Positions 17,101 to 26,240 are shown, numbered from the stretch's first letter. The stretch is DNA of 64,000 nucleotides from Gemmatimonadota bacterium (GCA_009840005.1 VXOR01000002.1:5618-69617); one strand, 5' to 3'. The notes: a model not told the origin generated them from the letters alone. A program made the numbers and translations.

Positions 17101-19286
17101 CGACTGTGTGCTTCCTTCACCGAATCTACCCGGAGAGACGAAGGAAACACCTGCACTCGGTTCTCCTCCCGGGTCAACAGGACCGCCTCCTCCAGCCAAG
17201 AGACGGCGGTTCGTACGCGGGTATCGTCGGTGGCCGAGTCCCGCTCGAAGACCTTTTCCTCGTCCTCTCCGAGGATCTCGCCGGCGGTAGCCACGACCTC
17301 ACCGCCCATACGCTTCTTCCGATCCAAGTTCCGCAACGCTCTCAGGACGCCGTGAATCTCTCGTCGAGTGAGCCGCGAACGCGCCGACAGGCCGAACTGT
17401 CTCTCCACGTCATCCGTCGCATAGAGCAGTACGCAACGAGCCATCTCGCGGTCGCGGCCGGCGCGGCCTGCCTCCTGCATGTAGTTCTCTAGCGACCCAG
17501 GGATGTCGGCGTGGATCACCAGCCGCACGTCCGGCTTGTCAATACCCATGCCAAAGGCATTGGTAGCCGCGATCACGCGCAGCTCACCGTCGATAAAACG
17601 CTGCTGCACGTTCTTCTTGGTCTCCGGCGGCACATCGGCGTGGAAGTAGTCTGCCGCGATCTCCTTGTTCTGTAGAAACTCCGCCACCTCTTGGGTCTGC
17701 CGTTGCGTCGCACAATAGACAATGGCACCGCCAGATGTCTCCAGCGACAGGTCGTCTATTAGGAGCTGGTGGATGTACGAAAACTTCTCTTCCCTAGTCG
17801 TCGGCACCACCGTAAAATCCAGATTATCGCGACGGGCACCGCCGTCAAAAACCTTGAGTCCGGCGTCGAGCTCGTCCCGGAAATGCTGCTTGATGTCCGC
17901 CACTACATCGGGCTTGGCAGTCGCAGTCAGGCACAGCACTGGCGGAATCGGGTTCTGTCCGGCCTTTTCGCGGATGAAGCGGCCCACGTAGCGGTAATCC
18001 GGCCGAAAGTCGTGCCCCCACTTCGAGAGACAATGGGCCTCGTCCAGCACCCAAGCCCCGATCTCGCGTTGACCGAGCGCACGGCGCACGGTGGTGCTGC
18101 GCAATTGCTCCGGCGAGATGATGAGAATGCCGGCGTCGCCTAGATGTACCTGATCAAGCGCTTCGGCCCGCTCCGGCATCGATAGCAGTCCATTGATAGT
18201 CACGCAGCAGTCAATGTTCTGCTTGCGAAGGCCCGCCACCTGATCCGCCATGAGCGCAACCAAGGGCGAAATCACTACCGTGAGAGCGCCAGTTTTGTCG
18301 TAGCGGGACAGAGCCGGAATCTGGTAGCAGAGCGACTTGCCGGTACCGGTGGGCAGAATCCCCAAAATGTGCTCCCCGGCCATTGCCGCCTCGACGATGA
18401 CCCGCTGCATGGGCCGTCCGTCCTCGTCCACCGGCTCTAGCCGGAAATCGTCAAAGCCGAACCACCGCTTAAGCTCCTTGCGAGCGTCGTGTCTCTCCCG
18501 ACACCAGTCGCAGTTCGCCTCACCACAGGTCATATCCCGTAGCTGGCGAACCAACTCACCGGCTGCTGGAAACTGATGTCGAACCCACGGCGGCATCACG
18601 GAATTGCCACCAGAAACGGACAGCCAAGCCAGCGCGTACGCTAGCGGCCAACCGCTTTGGGCGGCATTCTTAAGAACATCCCAACCGCGATTTTGACAGG
18701 CGATGCCCGCAAGCCGCTCGCGAATCGCTGCGCTCGCTGCCGCGTCGGTTGGCCGGGGCACGTCCCGTATATCAGCGAAAACGGCGTCGAATCCCTCACC
18801 GTCAGATCCTGTCCCGGTCAGCCAATGCCACGCTTCAAGCAAGCCATGCGGCGCATCGCGCAACGCGGTTTGCTGATTGTCGAAAACTTCCAGCGCAATC
18901 CGAGCGTCGAGTTCCGGATCGTTCAATCGCCCGCGTTTGAGCTGTCCATCCTGATAGTGTTTGACGAGGTGGTGATAGGGATTGCGAGGAAAGGCGAGGG
19001 GGTTGAGCCGCAGCGTATCCACCGCCGGCAGCTTCAACAACCGGAGATCGGGTTTTGCTGCTTCCAAATGAGGCAGATCGAAATCAATCAGATTGTGGCC
19101 GAGCAGAAAATCCGCGCCATCAGCGAAGTCGTCGAGTTCTACCAACGCCGTTGCCAAGTCGCCATCGTGGAAGACCAGCGGTTGATCAACATCCGGGCGC
19201 ACCGCGGCAAAGGCATGAATGCGGTGGTCCTGCTTGCCGACCTCAAGGTCGAGCGAAAGACAGCGAGACGAAAGGTTGGAGTCCAT
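14115..19286 (-). CDS. Three-part helicase: DEDD exonuclease, RecQ helicase, UvrD-like helicase
   Basis: 1,723 residues from the ATG at 19286. Residues 1-140 resemble a DnaQ-type 3'-5' exonuclease (SLDLEVG, then GHNLIDFDLPHL, then DPELDARIALEVF, giving the acidic metal ligands). At about 255-265 is a Cys cluster (CGEANCDWC). RecQ helicase core: PTGTGKS at about 313-320, VLDEAHCLSKWGHDF at about 415, CLTATAKPDV, and GMGIDKPDVRLVIH/QEAGRAGRD. A second helicase of UvrD/PcrA type follows: AGPGSGKTR at about 1100, VDEYQDIGADQYELI at about 1226, GDDDQNIYAFNGAS at about 1260 and AHRAKGLEFDHVAVLDGG near 1530. It probably processes recombination intermediates or foreign DNA. It is adjacent to an AAA/DUF4143 ATPase. 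Confidence 0.85.
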   Translation of the reverse strand: MDSNLSSRCLSLDLEVGKQDHRIHAFAAVRPDVDQPLVFHDGDLATALVELDDFADGADFLLGHNLIDFDLPHLEAAKPDLRLLKLPAVDTLRLNPLAFPRNPYHHLVKHYQDGQLKRGRLNDPELDARIALEVFDNQQTALRDAPHGLLEAWHWLTGTGSDGEGFDAVFADIRDVPRPTDAAASAAIRERLAGIACQNRGWDVLKNAAQSGWPLAYALAWLSVSGGNSVMPPWVRHQFPAAGELVRQLRDMTCGEANCDWCRERHDARKELKRWFGFDDFRLEPVDEDGRPMQRVIVEAAMAGEHILGILPTGTGKSLCYQIPALSRYDKTGALTVVISPLVALMADQVAGLRKQNIDCCVTINGLLSMPERAEALDQVHLGDAGILIISPEQLRSTTVRRALGQREIGAWVLDEAHCLSKWGHDFRPDYRYVGRFIREKAGQNPIPPVLCLTATAKPDVVADIKQHFRDELDAGLKVFDGGARRDNLDFTVVPTTREEKFSYIHQLLIDDLSLETSGGAIVYCATQRQTQEVAEFLQNKEIAADYFHADVPPETKKNVQQRFIDGELRVIAATNAFGMGIDKPDVRLVIHADIPGSLENYMQEAGRAGRDREMARCVLLYATDDVERQFGLSARSRLTRREIHGVLRALRNLDRKKRMGGEVVATAGEILGEDEEKVFERDSATDDTRVRTAVSWLEEAVLLTREENRVQVFPSSLRVDSVKEAHSRLAKASMPDDYRRRLLRIAETLIGADPDEGISTDELMGASGLSAEGVRSALYDLEQLGIASNDTALTAFVHAGVERNSRKRFDEAAELETALIAQMREAAPDMGKGQTWPLHLRVAAQTLRDAGVTDPLPEKLKRIVGSIARDGRGEGGDAGSLGVRQRDTETVQVTLRREWSALEELASRRREGAKRLLEHLLACLPSGSRGTDLLAETTLGKLLEAITSDLFLKSRNPEKLLDRALLWLHEQEVIRLNKGLAVFRPAMTILLAEERRGFASADFAPLDLHYKGQVRQIHVMAEFAERGRDDMADALHLAIDYFSLKEEDFLGRWLPERDQEIVRETTPESWRTIVESLKNPIQQRIVADDREQTNVLVLAGPGSGKTRVLVHRIAYLVRVKRENPRGILALAYNRHAAVEIRRRLVDLIGNDARGVTVLTCHALAMRLVGVSFQERERKLLDDGAFREVLRQAVALLRGEGLEPEEADDQRERLLAGFRWILVDEYQDIGADQYELISALAGRTLKDEDRKLTLFAVGDDDQNIYAFNGASVEFIRRFEVDYGPKPSYLIDNYRSTGHIIAAANELIEPARQRMKTGHPISIDRARTKNPPGGDWSGLDSVAQGRVQILPASPDPISQAQVAMTELQRLATLSPDWDWSKCAVIAREWKYLEPVRAFCELHRIPVQMGNEEIPSFWFLRETRTFVEWLRGRETRIVSSADLRGWLDAQTPGLWNDLLGQALDEHSLETSDAEMPVDHFIEWLAEWGRDVRRRQRGLLLLTAHRAKGLEFDHVAVLDGGWNKVARGEDPDAPRRLYYVAMTRAQQTLALVRFQGLSPAVGTTRPDFVKEPEPPAYLGRSHSLPYTFPNNGSILRRTSDGLQPEISELARQYRRPSLSEVYLGFAGRLYANHPVHRAIAALSPGDQLKTRIAKTGSWELLDRSGMVVGRLAQAFAPPPGMRCRSATVFAVVAWSREASEPQYRDRAKCDAWEVVVPELVFEPEGE

Positions 19287-19303
19287 GTTCAATAACCAGT
19301 GTA

Positions 19304-20680
19304 TTAGCCGTTGCTTTGCTTTTCTCCGAGCAACCTACGCAATTGCTCTACTAGGTAGAACGGGATCGAGACCAATTCAAAGGATTGGTCCGCCATCTCA
19401 GGCAAGGCATAGCTGGCCGTATGCCAAGTGGGAGGAGCGCTGTTCACGCGCACCCCTATTTTCTGTGCCTTGGTCTTGAGAAAGACCTGCAACGACTTAA
19501 GCGTGCCGGTCTTGCCCGCCTTGACTTCGACGGGGATGATTTTAGTACCCATGCTGATCGCGTAATCGACTTCGGCATTGGAAGAGGGCTTCTCCCGCAT
19601 CCAAAAAAATAGCTCCGGCCGGACGAAGGATGGCTGCCCGTAGAGCAGATGCTGTCCGACGAACTGCTCGCAGACACTCCCTTGGTTTACTTGCAGCACG
19701 TCCGTTGCGCTGGTAAAATCCAGCAGGTTGAGGCCACAAGCACTGGACATCAAGCCCACGTCGAGGAACAGCGGCTTGAACACAGTCTCTTTGATTTCCG
19801 CCCGCAGTGGGACGCCGTTGCAGGCACTGTGGTGGACGCGCCAAGCGACTAGGGCCTTGCACAACAACGACAAGGCATGGGCCAGATTGCGCGCCTGATC
19901 GTCCCGGTCAATACGGGCGTATTTCAGCCGCTGACCGATCAGCAACGGAAGGCGGGAGAACACCTTGCGCAGCCGGTCGGGATCGGCTCTGCGCGCGTAC
20001 TTGCCAAAATCCTCAGCAAAGGTCTCGAGGATCGATTGCTTCTCAGACTCGGTATCGGCAAGCGACGCAGAACGGGTGTAAGCGAACACACTGGCCGGCA
20101 TCCCTCCCACCACCAAGTACTGCCTCACTACGTCCAATAGTTGACGGTGCAAAGGATCGGGTATGGTGGCGGGGAACTCAAAGGAACGGAGAAAAGAAAC
20201 GAGGCGCTCTTTGCCTTGGGCCAACAGAAACTCCTCAAAGGTCATAGGACCGAGATAGAGGTATTCAATGCGGCCGACAGGCACGGCAAAGGATGGCTCT
20301 GTCAGTGCGAATTCGAGCAGTGAACCCGCGGCGACGACGTGGATATCGGGCCGCTCCTCAAAGAAGTAGCGCAGCGCCTCAAAGACCTGTGGAGCCGCTT
20401 GAATCTCGTCGAGGAACAGAAGCGTTTCTCCGGGATTGATCGCTGTGTTGTACTGCAACTCGATCAACGGGAGAATCTCGTTCGGATCTTTGGACGCAAA
20501 TAGCTGTGCCAGTTCTGGTTGCCGCTCGAAGTTCAGTTCCACCGTATTGTGGAAGCACTCACGGCCGAATTGCCGGATCAGATAGGTCTTCCCCACCTGC
20601 CGCGCCCCCCGCACCACCAGCGGCTTGCGCTTTGGTTTGGTCTGCCAAGTCTTCAGATCGCAAATTGCAGCTCGAAACAT
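19304..20680 (-). CDS. AAA_14/DUF4143 ATPase
   Basis: 458 residues. The P-loop is VVRGARQVGKTYLI near residue 25, with a Walker B-like TLLFLDEIQAAP and sensor VVAAGSLLEFAL. The C-terminal DUF4143 domain has EADVYAI-like features (KPSSNAEVDYAI, then IIPVEVKAGKTGTLKSL), the restriction-enzyme-like E-VD-..E-K pattern seen in this family. These widespread ATPases are of unknown role and often travel with mobile or defence genes. It lies 17 bases upstream of the RecQ fusion on the same strand, so the two may be co-transcribed. Confidence 0.85.
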   Translation of the reverse strand: MFRAAICDLKTWQTKPKRKPLVVRGARQVGKTYLIRQFGRECFHNTVELNFERQPELAQLFASKDPNEILPLIELQYNTAINPGETLLFLDEIQAAPQVFEALRYFFEERPDIHVVAAGSLLEFALTEPSFAVPVGRIEYLYLGPMTFEEFLLAQGKERLVSFLRSFEFPATIPDPLHRQLLDVVRQYLVVGGMPASVFAYTRSASLADTESEKQSILETFAEDFGKYARRADPDRLRKVFSRLPLLIGQRLKYARIDRDDQARNLAHALSLLCKALVAWRVHHSACNGVPLRAEIKETVFKPLFLDVGLMSSACGLNLLDFTSATDVLQVNQGSVCEQFVGQHLLYGQPSFVRPELFFWMREKPSSNAEVDYAISMGTKIIPVEVKAGKTGTLKSLQVFLKTKAQKIGVRVNSAPPTWHTASYALPEMADQSFELVSIPFYLVEQLRRLLGEKQSNG

Positions 20681-20707
20681 TTCATTCCTTTAAGCATATA
20701 AAATATG

Positions 20708-20751
20708 ACCCTAATAAAATTCTTACACGCATATTTTTATAGGGTTAAAAT
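20708..20751 (+). promoter_or_regulatory. Promoter overlapped by an AT-rich inverted repeat (HicBA-like operon)
   Basis: TTACAC (20723-20728), 17-base spacer, TAAAAT (20746-20751). An imperfect inverted repeat, accctaataaaat (20708-20720) against atttttatagggt (20733-20745), covers the -35 box and spacer, where an autoregulating antitoxin would bind. A 45-codon frame at 20752-20889 follows it and may be chance. Confidence 0.4.
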
Positions 20752-20893
20752 ATGCGTACACTACAAAATTGCGTCAAACCTTTCAAGGCATTCGGGATGG
20801 AGGTTGACCGCGAATTACGCTCCCCTATGTTTCTTATTCACCGCAGGGACGCCGAATGCCAAGCATTCAGGTGCCAACCGCTAGGAGCCTGAA

Positions 20894-21223
20894 ATGACGT
20901 TGGATACCTATAACTTACCACCAAAAATTTCATTGTCTGAAAAACGATTGACCGTGATTCTTGCACGTGATGAGGCGTTGGTATGCGCTTTCTGTCCTGA
21001 GTTGGATCTGGTGACTGAAATGGCAACGCCTAATGAAGCACTCGAAGATATGCTGGAAGCCATGCAGGATTATGCTGCGGAATATCTGGAAGAGTTGGCA
21101 ATCTATCAAAACGCTCCCAATCGCGGGCACCATTTGCCTTATATCCAAGCGATTGCAGCGTGTAAAGATGCTTGGGATATTCGAATGCTAATCGAAATTC
21201 AACATGGCCGTATACAGGTTTGA
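20894..21223 (+). CDS. HicB-like antitoxin (partial fold)
   Basis: 109 residues. The middle part (LTVILARDEALVCAFCPELDLVTEMATPNEALEDMLEAM) matches the degenerate RNase-H-like fold of HicB antitoxins: two beta strands, a loop with the family's CPELD in place of the usual LPG, and an alpha helix. The ATG has GGAG upstream. Its 3' end overlaps the HicA-like gene by 20 bases, as expected for translational coupling. It neutralises and autoregulates the partner toxin. The N-terminal 15 residues and the C-terminal tail are unlike the canonical form. Confidence 0.6.
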   Translation: MTLDTYNLPPKISLSEKRLTVILARDEALVCAFCPELDLVTEMATPNEALEDMLEAMQDYAAEYLEELAIYQNAPNRGHHLPYIQAIAACKDAWDIRMLIEIQHGRIQV

Positions 21224-21428
21224 TCAATTTCGCAAAGTGTTGCGGGTTTTGGGGTTTGAAAAAATTCGATCTCGCAAACATGAGACTGGGCGTAAAGTGC
21301 TCAAAAACGGAACGATCTTGCGAGTTAGCATCAGCCATAAACATGGACGCGACATCCCCCGCTGGCTATTCTTCGAAATGCTGCGGCAGACGGGAATTAA
21401 CGAAGAAAAGTTTCGGGAGTTGATGTAG
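21204..21428 (+). CDS. HicA-like mRNA interferase toxin
   Basis: 74 residues with the HicA/YcfA double-stranded-RNA-binding-like fold: a helix (FRKVLRVLGFEKI), a short loop with the catalytic-type histidine (RSRKHETGRKV), a central strand pair, and a final helix FFEMLRQTGINEEKFREL that corresponds to the family's LRSILKQAGLTVEEF. Such toxins cleave mRNA at translation. It lies 20 bases inside the end of the HicB-like gene. A second, better-conserved HicBA pair is 5 kb away at 26019-26461. Confidence 0.65.
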   Translation: MAVYRFDQFRKVLRVLGFEKIRSRKHETGRKVLKNGTILRVSISHKHGRDIPRWLFFEMLRQTGINEEKFRELM

Positions 21429-21549
21429 ATGATAAGGGCGTTTCCACGTATTGCCCTCAGTCCGCGCAACACCTATAGTTATTCAAAGCAATAGACTTCA
21501 ACTCAACCGCCTCATCCTATGTCGGCGGCAGTTTCCGCAAGGTACTAGC

Positions 21550-23208
21550 TTGATCTCCCCTACAGACGACGCGCTCGTCGCACGCTGGCAGCGCGAAACC
21601 GCTCCCCTCTTGCCGCTTCTGCACGCCTTCCACGACCGCGACGGCTATTTGTCGGAGGAAGCGCTCAAGGCCGTATCAACGGGCCTGAAAATCCCCCTCG
21701 CCGAGCTTTTCGCCACCGTCACCTTTTATCACCACTTCGCCCGCCAGGCTCCCGGCCAAAGTGCTCCGCGCGTCTGCACCGGCCCGATATGCACGCTGCG
21801 CGGGGCCGACGCGCTCTGCGCCAGCCTCGCCGACGCCACGCCTATGCCGTGCGCCGGTCGCTGCGACGATCCCATTCCGGTCATCAAAGGCGATCAAGTG
21901 CTGGTCGGAATCGACGCGGAGGCTCTTGCACCCAGTCCTTCGCCTCTGCCTCCGCCCAATCCCGGCGGGTATGAGGAATGCGTCTTTGCCGACATCCGCA
22001 CTCCGTGCCGAGCCACCCTGTCCGGCTATCGCCAAAGCGGTGGATACCAAGCACTGCAACAAGCCCTCGCCGGGGAACCTGCCGAGTTGGTAGCCCTCAT
22101 TGCCGACAGCCAGCTCGCTGGCCGGGGCGGCGCGGGCTTTCCCACCGGCCAGAAGTGGCAGGCCGTTGCCGAGGCTCCGGGCGAGCCCAAAACCGTCGTC
22201 TGCAATGCCGACGAAGGCGAACCGGGCTGCTTTAAAGACCGTGCCCTCCTCGAATGGGACCCACACGCCGTCATCGAAGGCATGCTCCTAGCCGCGTACG
22301 CCACCGGCGCTACCCGCGCCTTTATCTACCTGCGCTACGAATACCCGGAAATCAACGCCATCCTCGCCAACGCCCTGGCCGAGGCCCGCGCCGCTAACCT
22401 GATCGGCGAACACATTCTCGGCAGCGACTTCTCTTGTGCGCTCCACATCCGCCGCGGTGCTGGCGCGTACATCTGCGGCGAGGAAGGCTCTCTGCTCAAC
22501 AGCCTCGAAGGCAAACACCCCTATCCGCGCAATCGCCCACCCTTCCCGGTGACGCACGGTTTTGAAGACTTGCCCACGGCCGTCAACAACGTCGAAACCT
22601 TGGCCTCGGCACCTCAAATCGTGCGGCGCGGTGCAGCGTGGTATCGCTCGCTGGGTCTCAACGGCCATCCGGGCACCAAAGTCATCAGCCTCTCGGGCGA
22701 CGTGCAGCGGCCAGGCAACTACGAGGTCCCCTTTGGCCTGCCCCTCAACACCTTGCTCCACGATTGGGCCGGCGGGCCGGGACCAAGCCGTCAGATCCAA
22801 GCCGTTACTATGGCCGGCATCTCGGGTGGCTTTCTCGCCGGCGATGACCTCGACGTCACCCTCGACGAACCGGCGATTCGCGCCCGCGGCTCGATGCTCG
22901 GCGCGGGCGGCATCATGGCCTTTGACGACCGCCGCGACATAGTGGATATTGCCCGCCAAGCCATGGCCTTTTTTGCCGAAGAGTCCTGCGGCAAGTGCTT
23001 CCCCTGTCGCATCGGTACCCAGCGGCTGACCGAACGGCTTGATGGCGAAGGGCCTGCGGACCTAGCAACTTGGCGCTCCGAAGTAACAGACATCGGCGAC
23101 GTAATGAAGGCCACTAGCGCCTGCGGCCTCGGCATGGCCGCTCCCTTTATCACCGATAGCCTCCTCAAGTACTTTCCAGACCAAGTAGCCCAGCGCGTCT
23201 GCGCTTGA
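21550..23208 (+). CDS. NAD-linked formate dehydrogenase, NuoE-NuoF-type fusion subunit (FdsG-FdsB)
   Basis: About 552 residues; start taken as the TTG at 21550, seven bases after AAGG. There is no ATG in a sensible place, so the start is the weakest point. Residues 15-110 are a thioredoxin-like [2Fe-2S] NuoE/FdsG domain with C76-x4-C81 and C101-x3-C105 (CTGPIC, CAGRC). Residues 150 onward are NuoF/FdsB: GRGGAGFPTGQKW and CNADEGEPGCFKDR for FMN and NADH, GAYICGEEGSLLNSLEGK, and a [4Fe-4S] site (ESCGKCFPCRIG near 480, SACGLG near 527). It passes electrons from formate to NAD. The next gene, 15 bases away, is the formate-oxidising subunit. Confidence 0.88.
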   Translation: MISPTDDALVARWQRETAPLLPLLHAFHDRDGYLSEEALKAVSTGLKIPLAELFATVTFYHHFARQAPGQSAPRVCTGPICTLRGADALCASLADATPMPCAGRCDDPIPVIKGDQVLVGIDAEALAPSPSPLPPPNPGGYEECVFADIRTPCRATLSGYRQSGGYQALQQALAGEPAELVALIADSQLAGRGGAGFPTGQKWQAVAEAPGEPKTVVCNADEGEPGCFKDRALLEWDPHAVIEGMLLAAYATGATRAFIYLRYEYPEINAILANALAEARAANLIGEHILGSDFSCALHIRRGAGAYICGEEGSLLNSLEGKHPYPRNRPPFPVTHGFEDLPTAVNNVETLASAPQIVRRGAAWYRSLGLNGHPGTKVISLSGDVQRPGNYEVPFGLPLNTLLHDWAGGPGPSRQIQAVTMAGISGGFLAGDDLDVTLDEPAIRARGSMLGAGGIMAFDDRRDIVDIARQAMAFFAEESCGKCFPCRIGTQRLTERLDGEGPADLATWRSEVTDIGDVMKATSACGLGMAAPFITDSLLKYFPDQVAQRVCA

Positions 23209-23223
23209 ACGAGAGCCTTTGCC

Positions 23224-25953
23224 ATGAATACCAATGGGAAACAACACACCCTGACCTTAGACGGCGAAGAAGTCGCCTTTGCTCCCGGCGAGACCCTCTA
23301 CGAGGTCGCCCAACGCCATCGCCGCGATATTCCCACCCTCTGCTACGATCCACGCCTAGAATCTTTTGGGGCCTGCCGGCTCTGCGTGGTCGAAGTCGAA
23401 GGAGCGCGCAATCCGGTCGCCTCCTGCACGTCGCAAGCTGCGCCCGGCATGGTTGTCAAAACATCGACCGCTGCCATCGAAAAGCACCGCAAGACGCTGC
23501 TGGAAATGGTCGTCTCGGAAAACCGCGAAGTCGAGGTGGATCCCCTGCGGGGGTACGCTTCGCAAGAGCTAACCGACCTCGCCGATCGCTACCAAGCCCG
23601 CTCTGGTCGCTTCCAAGGCGCGCAATCGGGTCAAGCGCATCCCACCGACGACAACCCCTTCATCTTGCGCGACTACGACTTGTGCATCTCGTGCAACCGC
23701 TGCGTCCGCGTCTGCGCCGAGCAGGAAGGTGACCACGCCATTGCCGCGATGGGGCGCGGCTTCCACAAGCAGATCACCACCGAGTTCAATGGCCTGCTCA
23801 AGGATTCGTCCTGCACCTTCTGCGGCCAATGCGTCCAGACCTGCCCCACCGGTGCCCTCGCCGACAAAAAGGCCCTGCGCGCCGCCGACCTGCCCGGCGA
23901 GATCGAAAAAACCCGCTCGGTCTGCCCGTACTGCGGCGTTGGCTGCTCAGTGGATCTGCTGTCCAAAGAGGATAAACTCGTCGGCATCCAACCAGCGATG
24001 GACGGCCCGGCCAACGAGGGCGCACTGTGCATCAAGGGCCAATTTGCCTTTGACTTCGTCCAGCACAGCGACCGGCTCGCACAGCCCCTAGTCCGCGGCG
24101 AGGACGGCCAGCTTCACCCCACCGATTGGGACACCGCGCTCGACCGCGCCGCCCAAGGCTTTGCCAAGGTGCTCGCCGAGCACGGCCGCCACGCCATCTA
24201 CGGCGTTGCCTCTGGTCGCACGCCTTCGGAGGCCAACTACTGCCTGCAAAAATTCATCCGCCGAGGCTACGGTACGCACTACATAGACAACTGTAGCCGT
24301 GCCTGACACGCCCCCACGGTTGCCGGTCTGGCAGCCACCATCGGACGCGGTGCCATGTCGAACCCCTTGGCCGACATGGACAAACCGGACCTGATCTTCT
24401 GCATCGGCACCAACATGACCGAGTGCCATCCGGTCGCGGCGACGCGCATCAAAAAGGCCCTCAAGCGCGGGGCCAAAATGATCGTCGCCGACCCGCGCAA
24501 GACCGACCTCGCGGATATGGCCGATCTGTACCTGCCCATCCGCGTCGGCTCGGATGTGGCCTTGCTGTTGGCCATGGCCCACGTGATCGTCCGCGACGAC
24601 CTAGTAGATCGCGACTTCATGGCAGCGCGCACGGCCGATTTTGAGCAGTTTCTAGAGCACGTAGTCGAGTTCACGCCCGAGTGGGCTTCGACCATTACCG
24701 AGGTGCCCGCCGCGGACATTGAACAGGCCGCCCGTTGGTACGGTGCCGCCGATAAATCCGGCATCTACTACACCCTCGGCATCACCGAGCACATCTGCGG
24801 CGTTGATAACGTCCAGAGCCTGTGCAATCTCGCCCTGATGACTGGCAACATCGGCCGCGAGGGCACTGGCATCAATCCCATGCGCGGGCAGAACAACATT
24901 CAAGGTGCCGGCGACGCCGGGGCCGTCCCGTCCAATTATCCCGGCTTCCAACCGACTGATCAGCCTGAAAACAAGGAAAAATTCACCGCGCTCTACGGGC
25001 GGGAGATGGACCTGGACAAAGGCATTACCAAGGTCCAAGCGCTCAACCGCTGCGGCACCGAGATTTTTGCCATGATTATCGATGGCGAAAACACCCTCGT
25101 CTCCGACCCGGACCGCCATCACTGCGAGCACGCCCTCAAGAGCTTAGATCACCTCGTGGTCATCGACATCTTCCTCACCGAGACCGCCGCTATGGCCGAC
25201 GTGGTCTTCCCCGCCAGCGCCTTTGCCGAGACCGACGGGAGCTGCGCCAACACCGAGCGCCGGGTCCAGCGCCTGCGCCAAGCCGTGCCACCGCCTGGCG
25301 AGGCCAAACCCGACTGGTGGATCATCAGTCAGCTCGCCCAGCGGCTGGGCTTTAGCGGCTTCGACTACACCTCGGCCAAGGACGTGTTCAACGAACTGTG
25401 CGGCCTCTCGCCCATCTACGCCGGCCTCGATTGGGACCGAATCGACAAGGGCGAGTACCACTGGCCCGTGCCCGAAAAGGACCACCCGGGGACGCCGATT
25501 TTGCACGAGGGGGCCTTCAGAAACGGCCGCGGTCTTTTCAAAGTCATCCGCTACCGCGACCCAGCCGAGACCATTTCAGCCGAGTTCCCGGTCTGGCTGA
25601 CGACCGGTCGCCGACTCCAAGCCTACCACACCCGCACCCAAACTGGCCGCTCCCAGGGGATTGACTATCTACTCGCCGAAGAGCGCCTAGAAGTCCACCC
25701 CGAGGACCTCACTGCTTGGGGCCTCGAAGACGGGGGCTTGTGCCGCCTGTCCAGCGCACGCGGTGCCATTGAAATCCGCGTCAAGGGCACCACCCGCTCG
25801 CCGCGCGGCACGGTCTTTGCCAGCTTCAGCTTCAACGACGTGCCGATTAATATCCTCACCGGCTCCGGGTACGATCCTGTCACCCACACCGCCGAGCTCA
25901 AGGTATGCCCTGTGCACATTGAGGCGCTGGTTGAAAGTGAGGTCGCCGGGTAG
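23224..25953 (+). CDS. fdhA: Selenocysteine-containing formate dehydrogenase, catalytic subunit
   Basis: 909 residues if the in-frame TGA at 24304-24306 is read as selenocysteine (Sec361). The context NCSRA-U-HAPTVAGLA matches the active-site selenocysteine segment of bacterial formate dehydrogenases, and a SECIS hairpin follows. Domains: NuoG-type [2Fe-2S] at 5-80 (CYDPRLESFGACRLC), two ferredoxin clusters at 150-220 (CISCNRCVRVC, CTFCGQCVQTC), a [4Fe-4S] molybdopterin-oxidoreductase start (VCPYCGVGC) near 240, then the bis-MGD core with GRTPSEANYCLQKF, GTNMTECHP and NPMRGQNNIQGAGDAGA. It oxidises formate (or reduces CO2) and feeds the flavin subunit encoded upstream. It is soluble, with no Tat signal. 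Confidence 0.95.
24304..24336 (+). promoter_or_regulatory. Bacterial SECIS element for the fdhA UGA codon
   Basis: The UGA is at 24304-24306. Eleven bases further on a stem GGTTGCC (24318-24324) pairs with GGCAGCC (24330-24336, one G-T pair) around a GGTCT loop (24325-24329). This loop and distance match the well-studied E. coli fdhF SECIS, which binds SelB. Confidence 0.9.
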
Positions 25954-26018
25954 CTTACAATTGGGAACTAAGAGGAAATGAGTTTTACGGCTGCGCGATC
26001 ACTATGGAGGCGATCTAC

Positions 26019-26240
26019 ATGAGCCATATCAAATACAGGGTTCATATTGAACAGGATGAAGATGGCATTTTCGTGGCCGAAGTCCCCGCCTTGCCTGGGT
26101 GTGTTTCGCAAGGACAGACTCGGAAGGATGCCTTGTCAAATGCCCACGAAGCGATTGCGCTGTATATAGAAAGCCTAAAAGCCCACGGCGATCCAATCCC
26201 GCCACCCATTACGGAGGAAATCATCGAGGTTGAGATTTGA
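26019..26240 (+). CDS. hicB: HicB antitoxin
   Basis: 73 residues from the ATG at 26019; GGAGG lies nine bases upstream, which decides it over an in-frame ATG at 26004. It is a typical HicB: KYRVHIEQDEDGIFVAEVPALPGCVSQGQTRKDALSNAHEAIALYI, with the LPGC loop and helix of the partial RNase-H fold, and the HGDPIPPP linker before a short acidic C-terminus. It binds and inhibits the partner toxin, whose start overlaps this stop. A second copy of the last 21 bases of its coding sequence is found about 1 kb downstream at 27235-27255. Confidence 0.85.
   Translation: MSHIKYRVHIEQDEDGIFVAEVPALPGCVSQGQTRKDALSNAHEAIALYIESLKAHGDPIPPPITEEIIEVEI

Noticed and set aside
20752..20889. A 45-codon frame upstream of the HicB-like gene
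   Set aside because: No clear ribosome site and no recognisable protein; kept only as a note in the promoter entry.
24304..24306. In-frame stop splitting the formate dehydrogenase gene (possible pseudogene)
   Set aside because: Position, flanking residues and the hairpin directly after it fit selenocysteine insertion, and both sides continue the same protein.
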